Assembly: GCF_042186555.1 (NCBI RefSeq)
Contig: NC_133328.1
Coordinates: forward strand, 65,662,235-65,726,234
Length of the DNA stretch: 64,000 nucleotides
Origin: Aquarana catesbeiana
Lineage: Eukaryota > Chordata > Amphibia > Anura > Ranidae
Reading direction: 5' to 3'
The notes beneath the pieces are model-generated. The model did no database searches. It saw only the letters and a list, made by a program, of their open reading frames with translations, and was not told the origin of the DNA. The stretch's first letter is position 1. The number at the start of each line of letters is the position of its first letter. Shown piece after piece: positions 23,546-33,900 of this stretch. The translations under genes were made by a program, and so were the position numbers.

Positions 23546-24046
23546 AGGGGTTGTAAAGGTAAAATTTTTTTTTTTTAAAAATAACAAACATGTTATACTT
23601 ACCTTCACTGTGCAGCTCGTTCTACACAGAGTGGCCCCGAACCTGCTCTTCTGGGGTCCCTCGGCGGCTGTTTCAGCTCCTCCCCTCAAGCATTAACCAC
23701 CTTAATGCAAGCTCCCTCGCATGGTGGTTAGTGCTTGCGGGCGCACTCCCGTGATACAGCCGGCGGCTATGGCCGCTCACTGTATCACTCGGCCCCGCCC
23801 CCCAGCGCGCCGCGTCATTGGATGTGATTAACAGCAGCGCGAGCCAATGGCTGCTTCCAATCCATCCACTGTAGCCAATCAGTGGCCAGGGTGAGCAGAG
23901 GAATAGATGTCGGGAACGAGAAGCTGACTTTCGAGGCGTCAGGTAAGTAAAACGGGGGGGCTGGGGGCGGCGGTATTGTCAGAAGTTTTTTCACCTTAAT
24001 GCATAGAATGCATTAAGGTGAATACATTTTTACCTTTACAACCCCT
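23546..24046. mobile_element. T2/Kolobok-like TTAA MITE
   Basis: Ends AGGGGTTGTAAAGGTAAAA and TTTTTACCTTTACAACCCCT are near-perfect inverts between TTAA 23542-23545 and 24047-24050; together they read TTAAAGGGG, the T2 signature. It includes the CACCTTAATGCATAGAATGC palindrome shared with 8487-8960. Confidence 0.88.
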
Positions 24047-24050
24047 TTAA

Positions 24051-25005
24051 GCTTTGCCGATAAGACCTAGAAGCTGATTGGTTACTATACACAGCTGCAC
24101 CAGTTTTAGTAAATCTCGCCCATAGTGTGCTCTTACCCCCCTCTTTGACATGACAACACACCTATGAATTTCTAAACATGTAGTGTCAGCCCTGCCTACC
24201 CAATTTCAGATGGATTGTAAAGAACATAGACCTCTCCTCATCTCCATAAGCAATATGTTCCTTGTGCCCTTTTTTGACGATAGATTTCCTATTAGCCTTG
24301 AAAATGGCCATAATTTAGTATGAATAGTGGCCCTTATAGATTTCATAAAATTGCTTGGGTTTTAAATTTCAAACATTATTCAACGAATCCCCCCACCCAC
24401 CCCCTGGAACTGAATCTGATTCCCCGATCCATAGTTATTACACATGGTTTAGAATTCATTTCTGTTCTCAAAAAGTCCTGGGAAAAAAATGTGTTCTGGT
24501 TCCTCTTGTTACACGCCGGCTATTTTTCCTTTGTAAATAAGAGACTGATTGTACCAATGGCCAACAAGCTTTATTTGAGATCTGAACACAGAAACTAAAC
24601 ATCTTGTACGGTAGAAGTTTTTAGCAAAGGGTCCTGGAAGCCATCTGAACTTCTTCTATTTACAACTGGAGACCACAGGGGTTCTGACCTTGCCTTAAAA
24701 TACCAAACGTCTGCTTTTGAAATGGCTAAATGCTGCCATGAAAAGCCTGTAAATGTGGTTTCAATAGCTGGTGATTAGGGACTGATCCCAGAGGTTTAGA
24801 GTGAGTCCTAGATTCAGCAATCAGAATAAGAGGAAGAGGGGCCGGTAAGACGTGACATAACAAGAGCCTAGCGGTAGTACTTTACTAAGAGGTGAATCCC
24901 ATTTTATTAGAAAATTAAGTAAAACAAAAGACTGATGATTCATACCAGGAATTTGGGATAAACAAAACCAGAGGTTCTTTTTTTCCATATAGCCAGAATA
25001 CTGAA
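24051..25005. other. No gene seen
   Basis: About 0.95 kb with no terminal repeats and no coding motif. Open frames of 92 and 61 codons near 24.3 kb overlap in different frames and look like chance. Confidence 0.4.
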
Positions 25006-25009
25006 ATAG

Positions 25010-25765
25010 GAGGTCCAGCTGAAAAATTTTTTTTTTCAGAGTCAGCAGCTATAAACACTGTAGCTGCTGACATTTAATAAGCACACTTACCTGTCCAGGG
25101 TGCCCGCGCTGTCGGCCGCCCAAGGCCGATCCTTCCACCGGATTAGGTCCCGGTGCCGCCATTAGAACTATAGGGAAACAGGCAGTGAAGCCGTGCGGCT
25201 TCACTGCCCGTTTCCTACTGCACATGCGCGAGTCGCGCGGCGCCTTGTGAATGGCCGGTGTTTCGTCACATATGGCGACCCATCACATTTGGCTACCCGC
25301 TGGAGTGCGCATGCGCGACGCCGCCATATGTGTTCCAACACTTATAAAACTTTTGTCACTTTTAACACTTTTTTTTACAAATGTTTAAAAAAAATAAAAA
25401 GTGTTAAAAGTGTTTTTTGTGACTTTTAACACTTTTAAAACATAAAGTTTTAAAAGTGTTGGAACGCATATGGCGGAGTCGCGCATGCGCACTCCAGCGG
25501 GTAGCCAAATGTGATGGGTCGCCATATGTGACGAAACACCGGTTGTGTTCTGGGACACACACAGTACCCAGAACACAGCGCGCCACCTTCCCCAGAAGAC
25601 AACTCGAGGAGGAGAAGAATGAAGATCACCGCGGTGTAGGAAGTGGCAGATTAGGACGATATGCCTAGCAACAGCCATTTCTGGTAAGTAAAAAAAATAT
25701 TTTTTTTCACATTTTAAGGAGCATTTTTATGTAATTTTTTTTTTTTTAGGGTAGACCTCCACTTG
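25010..25765. mobile_element. Diverged TTAA-type MITE holding a large palindrome
   Basis: Outer ends AGGTCCAGCTGAAAA and GGGTAGACCTCCACTT resemble the AGTGGAGGTCC family, but TTAA is no longer exact. The hairpin GTCAGCAGCTATAAACACTG near 25042 is the family hairpin. The palindrome at 25256-25545 is listed separately. Confidence 0.65.
25256..25545. repeat. Large inverted repeat, arms about 90 bp
   Basis: The left arm from CCGGTGTTTCGTCACATATG through GTTCCAACACTT pairs with the right arm AAGTGTTGGAACGCATATGG through ACGAAACACCGG, with only about two mismatches by eye. The spacer is AT-rich and is itself full of AACACTTTTAAA and TTTAAAAGTGTT repeats. Confidence 0.88.
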
Positions 25766-25869
25766 AAGTCACCACAAGGCAATAACGTATATCTAAAGCC
25801 AAATTGGAGAGAACTACCTTCAATTTCTGTGCCATAGATGCAACAGGAAGTGAGAGAAAATCCCTCTTA

Positions 25870-26052
25870 AGCCCCATACACACTATTTGATTTTCTGCCG
25901 ATTTTTGTCTTCAGATTTAACAAAACCATGTAATATGAGGTCAAACCTTAAGAGTTTCAATTTGTATGCAATCAGGCAGGCCCTTGCACTACATGGTTTT
26001 GGTAAATCTGAAGACAAAAATCTGCAGAAAATCTAATAGTGTGTATGGGGTC
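25870..26052. mobile_element. TWA-flanked foldback MITE
   Basis: TTA at 25867-25869 and 26053-26055; ends AGCCCCATACACACTATTTG and AATAGTGTGTATGGGGTC. The arms pair for most of the 183-bp length (TTGTCTTCAGATTTA with TAAATCTGAAGACAA). Non-coding. Confidence 0.85.
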
Positions 26053-26164
26053 TTAGACCGTTGGTACAACTGAACCTATTGCCTCAATTTCCCTCTACTC
26101 TTCCAGTGAAAAATGGTGGATTTTTCCTCACTTTTAGTCCCAGTGACAATGGGGTGAATCTCAC

Positions 26165-27518
26165 TAGACGTGTGCGGTTTGTTTCATTCCGAATCAAAAT
26201 TTTGACACATTTTTCGTTATCCGAATTTACGAATTACAATGGTAACGAGTTTAAACAAATCCAAAATAACTAAATGAAATTTCAGAAGAAATTTGAATTC
26301 GATTTGTTTTCAAAAACGTTTTTGAATTTGATTAGACTTTCCAAATAGAGGAAATTAGAATAGAAAATAAAGGAATAGAATAGAAAAGAATATACTAGAC
26401 TAGGGAAAAAATTGAATAGAAAATAAAGGACTAGAATAGAAAAGAATATACTAGAATAGGGAAAAAAATTGAATAGAAAATAAAGGAATAGAATAGAAAA
26501 GAAAAGAATAGAAAAAATAGTATAGAAAATAAAGTGAATAGAATAGAATTAAGTAAAACAGAATAAAATAGAATAGAAAATAAAAGAACAGAATAAAATA
26601 GCATAGAAAATAAAGGAATAGAATAGAAAAAAATATAGAAAAGAATAAAAAAGAAAGAAATGAAACCATTTCCCAAAATTCTAATAGAATAAATTCAAAT
26701 TCAAATAGAATAGAAAAGATTAGAAAAGATTGGAAAAGGAAAAATAGAATAGGATAGAAAAAAAATAATAGAATAGAATAGAAAAAAATATAACGATCTT
26801 CCAAACTTTGAATTTCGAATTGAATAAATTTAAATTTGAATAGAATAGAAAAGAACAGAATAGAAAATAAGAGTCTAGAAAATAAAAGAATAGAATCAAA
26901 TAAAATAGAATATAACCATCTTCTGATATTCAAATTGCAAATAGAATAAATTAGAATTTATATAGAATAGAATAAAAACTAGATTAGAATAGAATAGAAA
27001 AAAGCAATATAATAGAAAACAATAGAAAAAAATATAACCATCATCCGAAATTAGAATTTCGCATAGAATAAATTAGAATTCGAATAGAATAGAAAACAAG
27101 AGACAGGAATAGAAAAGAATAGAAAATAATAGACTAGAAAAAACAATAGATTAGAATAGAAAGAATATAACCATCTTCCAAAATTCAAATTTTGAATAGA
27201 ATAAGTTTCAATTTGAATAGAATAGAAAATAAGAGATTAGAATAGAAAGAATAGAATAGAAAAAAACAATAGAACAATAAGAATATACTGTAACCATCTT
27301 CCAAAATTCTAATTTGAATTGAATTTGATTCAGATTTTCAGAATTCAATCGATTTGAGTTAAATTTGACTGAATTCGGAAAATTTGAATGGAATTCGAAT
27401 TCGAACAAACAAACAAATTCCAAAACCAATTAATTTAATGAATTTTACTAAACAAATTTATGTAAATAACTAATCGAAACAAAACAAAACTATTTTTTTG
27501 TTGTTCTGCACATGTCTA
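26165..27518. mobile_element. hAT element filled by an A/G-rich repeat
   Basis: Ends TAGACGTGTGCGGTTTGTTT and TTGTTCTGCACATGTCTA are inverted; the flanks AATCTCAC and AATTTCAC form an 8-bp duplication with one mismatch. Most of the interior is the simple repeat below. No transposase domain. Confidence 0.82.
26340..27300. repeat. GAATAGAAAA-type degenerate tandem repeat
   Basis: Variants of AATAGAATAGAAAA repeat for about 1 kb, interspersed with longer modules around CATCTTCCAAAATTCAAATT that recur about every 120-170 bases. The minus strand is T-rich and yields open frames of up to 160 codons made of Phe, Ser, Ile, Leu and Tyr; these are artefacts. Confidence 0.85.
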
Positions 27519-27526
27519 AATTTCAC

Positions 27527-27896
27527 TTCCAAGTGGGCACTCATACAGTAAATTGGGTGTAAAGGCTTAAAGGTTCATAATGCATGAAGGTAAAAAACCT
27601 TCAGTGTGCTGCTCCCTGCTCGCCCTCTCCCCCCACACACCATACTCACCTGAATCCCTCTCGATTCAGCGATGTGTACAGGAGCCTTGGTTGTACTGGG
27701 TCTCTCTCCTCATTGGCTGAGACACAGCTGCAGGAGCCATTGGCTCCCACTGCTGTCAATCACAGCCAGTGAGCCAATGAGAAGAGAGTGGGGGGGGGGG
27801 GGTCTATGTCCTATATATGCATAGAGCAGGGCTCTGGAGCGAGTACACACCAGTGTCCCCACAGCAAGCAGCACTTTAATAAAAACCTGAAAGGTC
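27527..27896. other. No gene; probable truncated repeat
   Basis: TAATGCATGAAGGTAAAAAA near 27578 resembles the inside of the T2-like elements, but I see no paired termini. A short G-run lies at 27791-27802. Confidence 0.4.
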
Positions 27897-28293
27897 TAAA
27901 GCCTCGTACACACGATTGGACTTTCTGACGGGAAATGTTGGATGTCAGGCTGTTGGAGGAAAATCCGACTGTGTGTATTGTCCATCGGACAATTGTTGTC
28001 TGACTTTCCGCCAACAAATGTTGGCTAGCATTTTTTCAAATTTTCCGCCAACAAATGTCTGTTGTTGGATTTTCCGATCGTGTGTACACAAGTCCGTCGA
28101 ACAAAAGTCCAAAGTACAAACACGCATGCTCGGAAGCAGAAGCAGTCGGTCTTGTAAACTAGCGTTTGTAATGGAAAATTAACATTCATGATGTGGCAAA
28201 TTATGAAATCTCGAAATGCAGCGCACAATTCTCTTCTTCTTTAATAGGATAATAATGAAGCTGCTTTGCTTTTTTTTTTTTTATTTGGGCAAG

Positions 28294-28297
28294 TTAC
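28294..28297. repeat. Left target-site duplication TTAC
   Basis: TTAC directly precedes the left LTR and is repeated at 37334-37337. The related unfilled site at about 17.41 kb has a single TTAC, confirming a 4-bp duplication. Confidence 0.95.
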
Positions 28298-28754
28298 TGT
28301 TAGGGGCAACTTTTAAATAAGTTGCTTATAGTTTATATTGCTTTGCCAAATTATTGCTTCATATAGGAATTAAGACACAGAGTCAGGTATGTCTGTATCA
28401 AAGTTCTGAGCATCCCCCCAAAAAGGACTGCTCCCTTTACTTCTTTTATAGGCAGTTCCAAAAGCAGTAATCTTATCGGCATTACCAAATGAGGTTAAGG
28501 TACAAAGAGTTTCTCATCAGCGAACATGTAATGATTATTCAGCAGTTCCAAATTCCATCTAGATACAGATTGATAGAACAATTGATACGTACACAGGTAA
28601 GAAAGGAGCACAAACAACTTAAATAGAACAATTGATACGTACACAGGTAAGAAAGGAGCACAAACAATTTAACTAGAACAATTGATACGTACACAGGTAA
28701 GAAAAAACAGAAACAATTAAAGTGGAACTCTAAGTCATTATTTCAACCCTATCA
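28298..28754 (-). repeat. 3' LTR of the provirus (left copy)
   Basis: 457 bp, identical by eye to 36877-37333 at a constant offset of 8579. It contains a TATA box (28443-28451 on the minus strand) and three copies of a 50-bp unit in U3. I find no AATAAA; AATATAAA-like text occurs near the U5 end. An intact downstream LTR normally supplies polyadenylation. Confidence 0.97.
28574..28720 (-). promoter_or_regulatory. U3 direct repeat, about 2.9 copies of 50 bp
   Basis: Units start at 28574, 28624 and 28674, each opening TAGAACAATTGATACGTACA on the plus strand. Tandem U3 repeats of this kind often act as retroviral enhancers; that role is inferred. The same array is in the other LTR at 37153-37299. 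Confidence 0.8.
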
Positions 28755-28766
28755 ATTTCCCCCTTT
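28755..28766 (-). promoter_or_regulatory. Polypurine tract for plus-strand priming
   Basis: On the minus strand AAAGGGGGAAAT ends directly at the first base of the 3' LTR (TGATAGGG), the expected position and composition of a retroviral polypurine tract. Confidence 0.92.
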
Positions 28767-28947
28767 GACATCATCCTCTCCTTCCCCCTGGGTCCTCATG
28801 AATAAGTTCTAGTCAGTTTTTCCCCAGAGTCCTTTCCCTGACCGCGAGTTGTCAGAGGGGTAGAACCCATCCCCCTAGGTATTACCAACATCTTAAAATT
28901 CAAGAAGAGGAGTTTTATAGGAGTAGGGTGATGTCAATACACACTTA
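28767..28947 (-). other. Short untranslated stretch between env and PPT
   Basis: About 180 bp after the env stop with no open frame of note. It contains a second purine-rich tract on the minus strand (AGGGGGAAGGAGAGG, about 28787-28801). Confidence 0.6.
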
Positions 28948-29390
28948 TCAGTATACCCTGTCTATTCTCCTAATTTTCCTATTTATTTTCCTGTATGCAC
29001 ATATATTCGTGATTGTAAGTGATATTAATATTAGAATAATAATTACCATTGGACTTAACAACCAGTGAAAGGTATTGGTTGCTGTAGAAGACATTCCACT
29101 AAATATATCCCACCAATGTGGTGCAGTATCCTGTTGTATCTGTGAGGAAAGATGTACTAGTCTACCTTTGTCAATAATTTCGGATACAAGGTTATTCTGT
29201 AGGGTATGTTCTAGTGTTTCTATGTGTTGTCTTAACAACTCTGATTGTTCCAAAACCTGTTTTAGTGGGTCTAAAGAAATTATAAAGGGTGTAGTGTCAG
29301 TGAGATTATGTACCTCATAAACTGAAGAGAATACCTTATCGGCGTCTGGTTCAAAAAGATAGGTGTCGTTACCCCATTGTAATATTTTAA
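28948..29390 (-). pseudogene. env: env, 3' part (membrane-anchoring end of TM), out of frame with the 5' part
   Basis: This open frame runs from the frame break to a stop at 28948. The last 101 codons begin at a TTG (29253), so that is not a real start. Near its N-terminal side is an amphipathic stretch with regular Leu/Ile/Val spacing (LLRQHIETLEHTLQNNL), then a tryptophan-containing membrane-proximal segment (PHWWDIF), a single hydrophobic anchor (VIIILILISLTI) and a short basic tail of about 16 residues ending RVY. That is the layout of a retroviral TM C-terminal end. It lies in a different frame from the 507-codon env frame, the switch being at or next to the A7 run at 29393-29399, so as it stands the upstream product would be secreted or lost. 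A one-base assembly error in the homopolymer is the main alternative. Confidence 0.8.
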
Positions 29391-30910
29391 TCTTTTTTTA
29401 TACATCCCGCAAACGGCGCCGATCTATTTAACGCTAACATGGTGCGGTTGTCATTAGTAATGATACAAATATGCTGGGGTCCTATTTCTATGAATCTATT
29501 GTTCACATTTATCGGTGTTCTTTGCATTTTGCATATGCTAGTTTGGTATTTTAACAAGCAAGGTTCATATACTGGGGAACTTCTGCCACATACCATTCCC
29601 TTATTAGTTCCTTCACATAGAGTTAAATCATGGGTTCTGTTTCCTTTATCTACATATTTCCCATATATTTCTGGATACCAAAACTCGTCATTAATTACTA
29701 ATGGCATGACCACTATTTTACACATTTCCATTACATCTGCTACCCGATATGCTTCAAACCTTCCTACACACCATTTCTCCTCACATTCTATCTTATCCCC
29801 TTTTACTTGGAACCATACACCATCGTCAGTTAGACCTTTAAAATATTTCATCCAGGTATGATAATTTCCCAACTGAAGTTCAGTCCTGGCCCTATTTATT
29901 TGTATATGATAGGATAAGAGGTTAAAAGAGCACTGTGTGAAATTTACAAACTGTTGACTTTGATTCCACAGCTGAAGCTCTGCTCCTATAGTGTGATTTA
30001 TTAACCCTCCCAAAAATTGTAATAGGGGTATTTCTTGCAATTGGGTTTCAAAAGTGGTGGGTAACCATTTGCTTGTGATAGTCAAGCTGTCAGCTATGTG
30101 TCCCCCTGCATGCTTCCATCTGTTGTTCATTTCTTCTATCTCGACCAAGTTTAAAATTCCCATCCCTGTACCTGTCAGTCCCAATAGTGTGTCGTACCAT
30201 TCTCGCTTATACCTACACTCCGGTATAGAGGGAAAGGTGATATTGAATTTTATTTTTGTTTTCTGTTGTGATGTTGATACATTTATGCAAGTGTTTGGTA
30301 CGGGTGTTAATATGAAAGATTCAATTATTGGCGTTACTTCTTCCTCCATTTGTATGTGAAATCCATAGGCCTCTGCACTCCAATACCACCCATCATTTCT
30401 CTCTTCCCTCCACCAAGAGGCACAGAGGAAAGTACTGGATTGATTAACGGTAATATCTGTCAGATTAAACATCCCTTCGGTTATATTCCCTCCTTCTGCC
30501 ATGACTGTTAATATTTGGTACATTTGTCCCACTACCCGTTCCCGGGCTTGTTTCCATGTCTGTGAAAGGGATATTTTATGACACCTATGGTTCTTACTAT
30601 TGTTAAAGGGGAAACCCATATTATCGTTCCACTGGAAAGTTACAGTTACTTCTGAGAGGGGGTCTGCCTGTATCCATGCTATACCTACATCTACATGAAA
30701 CGGTCGCCTATGTCCTTCAACAGTATAATTACCCACAGTGTAATCCTTATTTATCTCATATCCTGATACATTTGCTACTTTAGGATCATCTATACTCCAT
30801 TCAAAAGTCATTGTTTCTTCTACCTCAAGTACATTAATACCAGGAGTCCATGCATATATTTGTAAAACAACAATCTTCAACAAAAAATCTGTAAGTAGAT
30901 ATTTCATCAT
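29387..30910 (-). CDS. env: Env, SU and ectodomain part of TM (truncated by a frame break)
   Basis: The first real ATG is at 30910 (the upstream TTG extension is unlikely). It overlaps the pol stop in ATGATGA, giving 507 codons. Residues 2-20 are hydrophobic and look like a signal peptide. I count 14 N-X-S/T sites. A furin-type RYKR lies at residues 233-236 and is followed by a Gly/Leu-rich hydrophobic stretch (LLGLTGTGMGILNLVEI) that resembles a fusion peptide, so SU would be short (about 235 residues) and TM long (about 420 counting the out-of-frame part). No CX6CC or classical immunosuppressive motif is present; instead there is a cysteine group at 432-451. The frame ends at TAA just past an A7 run. 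Expected role: receptor binding and fusion; expression would need a spliced mRNA. The family of Env cannot be assigned by eye. Confidence 0.88.
   Translation of the reverse strand: MMKYLLTDFLLKIVVLQIYAWTPGINVLEVEETMTFEWSIDDPKVANVSGYEINKDYTVGNYTVEGHRRPFHVDVGIAWIQADPLSEVTVTFQWNDNMGFPFNNSKNHRCHKISLSQTWKQARERVVGQMYQILTVMAEGGNITEGMFNLTDITVNQSSTFLCASWWREERNDGWYWSAEAYGFHIQMEEEVTPIIESFILTPVPNTCINVSTSQQKTKIKFNITFPSIPECRYKREWYDTLLGLTGTGMGILNLVEIEEMNNRWKHAGGHIADSLTITSKWLPTTFETQLQEIPLLQFLGGLINHTIGAELQLWNQSQQFVNFTQCSFNLLSYHIQINRARTELQLGNYHTWMKYFKGLTDDGVWFQVKGDKIECEEKWCVGRFEAYRVADVMEMCKIVVMPLVINDEFWYPEIYGKYVDKGNRTHDLTLCEGTNKGMVCGRSSPVYEPCLLKYQTSICKMQRTPINVNNRFIEIGPQHICIITNDNRTMLALNRSAPFAGCIKKD
29393..29399 (-). 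other. A7 homopolymer at the env frame break
   Basis: On the minus strand seven A residues lie within the last codons of the upstream env frame, and the downstream TM frame opens at the same place in another phase. Homopolymers are common sites of one-base slips in both replication and sequencing. Confidence 0.75.
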
Positions 30911-33900
30911 GTTGTTTTCTCGGGTTGTTTCTTGCAATGTGATGCGTGTATCCAGGTAGGTTTTCCTTCCAGCTTTACTGAGGTGGCTGTGGTCAAGAGT
31001 ACTTGGTAAGGACCTTCAAACCTGGGTTCCAATGTCTTTCTGGTGTGTTTCTTCACATATACATAATCCCCTGGTAGCAGAGTATGTGTACCTGTTATTG
31101 AATTAGGGTCTGGAAGAGAAGAATACACACTTTTGTGGATCTTAGTTAGACGTTGTTGTAATTGTATCACATATGCAGTCAAACTATCACATTGCAATTG
31201 CATACTCTGTGGAAAGTATAAACCTAATCTAGGTGCATTCCCAAAAAGTATTTTGTATGGGGATAATCCTGTCTTTCCTGTTGGAGTGTACCTTATAGAG
31301 AACAAAGCCAAAGGCAGGCATTCTGGCCAAGGCTTGTTTAACTCTTGCATGGCTTTTTGTATTTTTAACTTTATTGTCCCATTTACTCTCTCCACTGATC
31401 CTGAACTCTGTGGGTGGTAAGGGGTGTGAAAACTTTGTTGAACCCCTAACATGGTCATCACATTCTGCATGATTTCTCCTGTAAAGTGTGTCCCTGTATC
31501 TGATTCTATGGTTTCAGGAAGACCAAACCTAGGTATTAACTCAGTGATCAGTTTCTTAGCTGTGGCTTTAGCTGTAGCCGATTTTACTGGATAACTTTCG
31601 GGCCAACCTGAGAATAAATCGATACACACGAGGACAAATTCAAAAGGGCCGCTCTTAGGCATTTGTATGTAATCAATTTGCAGTCTCTGGAAGGGGTATT
31701 GGGCCCGGACCTGGTGTTTACGTGGGGTTTTTACTCTCTGTCCTGGGTTATTCAGGAGACAGATTTGGCAGGCTGCACAGTAGTTTCTTGCAGTGAAACT
31801 GAATCCAGGGGCGAGCCATCCTTGGTTCACAATCCTATACATGGAATTGGAACTGACATGTGTGGGTAGGTGAACTGCCGCTGCCATTTCTGGGTACAGA
31901 GAGGCAGGCAGGCATATTTTGCCTCCTTCCCTCCATACATTGTCAAGGTCTGGTGCTGCTCCCATCCTGACCCACTTATCTTTCTCGCTCTCCCCTGCTT
32001 GCTCCTGTAATTTACTCAGCTGCTGCCATGTTGGTTCTGGGATACTCACCTCTACCGCTGCTAAGGTCTCAGGGCTTCCTTCCCCTAGAGCTGCCTGTTT
32101 TGCAGTCAAATCTGCAAATGCATTTCCTTTTGCCTCAATTGTTTTTGCGCTCGTGTGTGCCGCTATCTTCATAATGGCTACTCGTTTAACCTTTTGAAGA
32201 TTGTTCAGGACTCTCTTAATCCCTTCTCCATGTTTTACAGGTGTACCTGCTGCTGTCAGATAACCTCTAGCCCTCCATATGTGGCCATAATCGTGCGCTA
32301 CACCATAAGCGTAGGCAGAGTCAGTGTAAATATTCCCTTCTCGTTCTTTTAAGTATTCTAGGGCTTGTTCTAAAGCTTTTAATTCTGCTTCCTGTGCTGA
32401 CATGTGGGCTGGTAAGGCCTGTGCTTCAATTACCTGCGTATCAGTCACTACAGCATACCCTGTGTGATATTTACCCTTGTCATCAGCAAACCTACTACCA
32501 TCTATATACAAGGTGTGCTCAGCATTTAAAATCGGTGTATCTGTAACATGTGGGAATCCCATTGTCTCCTGTTCCATGAGCTGAAAACAATCGTGCTGAT
32601 CTACTTCTTTAAACAAAAGAGTGTCAGTGTCCTCATTTCTTTTCTCACTAGTACTATTAGTACTATCATTCCCCCTTGTCAAATCTGGTGACTGAAGAGG
32701 CAAAAAGGTGGCCAAATTTAAGGTTGTACAGCGCTGAAAAGTAACATTTGGAGGTAAGAGTAAAGTACACTGTAATCTTAATTGCCTAGCCATTGAAATG
32801 TGTTTGGGCTGTACCTGAGACAAGATTGCATGTATGTCATGTGTGGTATGCACTACGACTGGATTGTCTAGAACAATCTCTGATGACTTATCTATGATAA
32901 TTGACACTGCAGCTACCGCCCGTACACAAGACGGTGAACCTCTAGATACTGGATCTAATGCTGCTGAAAAGTAAGCGACTGGTCTTTGTTTTACATGTGC
33001 CTGTGTCAGAACACCTGTGGCGTGTCCAGTGATCTCAGCAATGTACAGATTAAATATCTTGGTGTAATCTGGTATATCAATAGCCGGGGCAGAAATCAAC
33101 AACTTTTTCAAAGTGATAAACGACTCATAAGCTACTTCAGTAAGCACATACGGTACAATTTTCAAACAATCGTATAATGGCTGCATCAAAGCGCTAGCAT
33201 GTGGTATCCACTGTCTACAATATGACACGATACCTAAAAACATACACAATTGTTTGAAATTCCGTGGGGGTAACATTCCCTTTATCACTTGAACCCTCTC
33301 CTCAGTGAGATGTCTCGTACCCTGTGATATACAATGTCCCAAAAAGATAACTTTTTCCTGACACACTTGTAACTTTTTCTTATTAACCTTGCAACCTTTT
33401 TCTGCCAAAAATCGCAACAAATTAAGGGTGGTGGCCAAACAAGTTTCTTTGTCAGGGCAGCATAACAATAAATCATCCACATATTGTAACAATACACAGG
33501 AATCTGGTGGTACCCATTCTCCCAACACCGTTTGCAATGCTTGCGAATACAAGGTAGGTGAATGCGCCATACCCTGAGGTAGGCGTGTCCAGGTTAGTTG
33601 CCGATTTTTTATTGAAAATGCGAACCAAAGTTGGCATTCTTCAGCAAGCGGGACGGAAAAGAAAGCATTCGCTAAATCTATAACCGTAAAGTACATACTG
33701 GTTGATGGTATTTGTGACAGTAATGTATGTGGATTGGGTACTAAAGGTGTCATCGGGGCTAGTATTTTGTTGACCGCTCTAAGGTCTTGGACCATTCTAT
33801 ACTTAACCGGACTACCAGCTACTGATTTCTTTTTAACCGGGTACAAGGGAGTGTTTGCCGGTGATTTTACCTCTTTTAGAACTCCTCTTTTTAAGAAGGA

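Noticed and set aside
26431..26933. 160-codon Phe/Ser/Ile-rich minus-strand ORF resembling a membrane protein
   Set aside because: It is the T-rich strand of the GAATAGAAAA simple repeat; apparent hydrophobic segments are compositional.
28574..28720. Regular 50-bp repeats considered as a CRISPR-like array
   Set aside because: The whole unit repeats with no variable spacer, it lies in a retroviral U3, and the genome is a vertebrate's.
30910..30937. Env extended nine codons upstream into pol
   Set aside because: It begins with TTG; the ATG at 30910 gives a signal peptide and a neat overlap with the pol stop.
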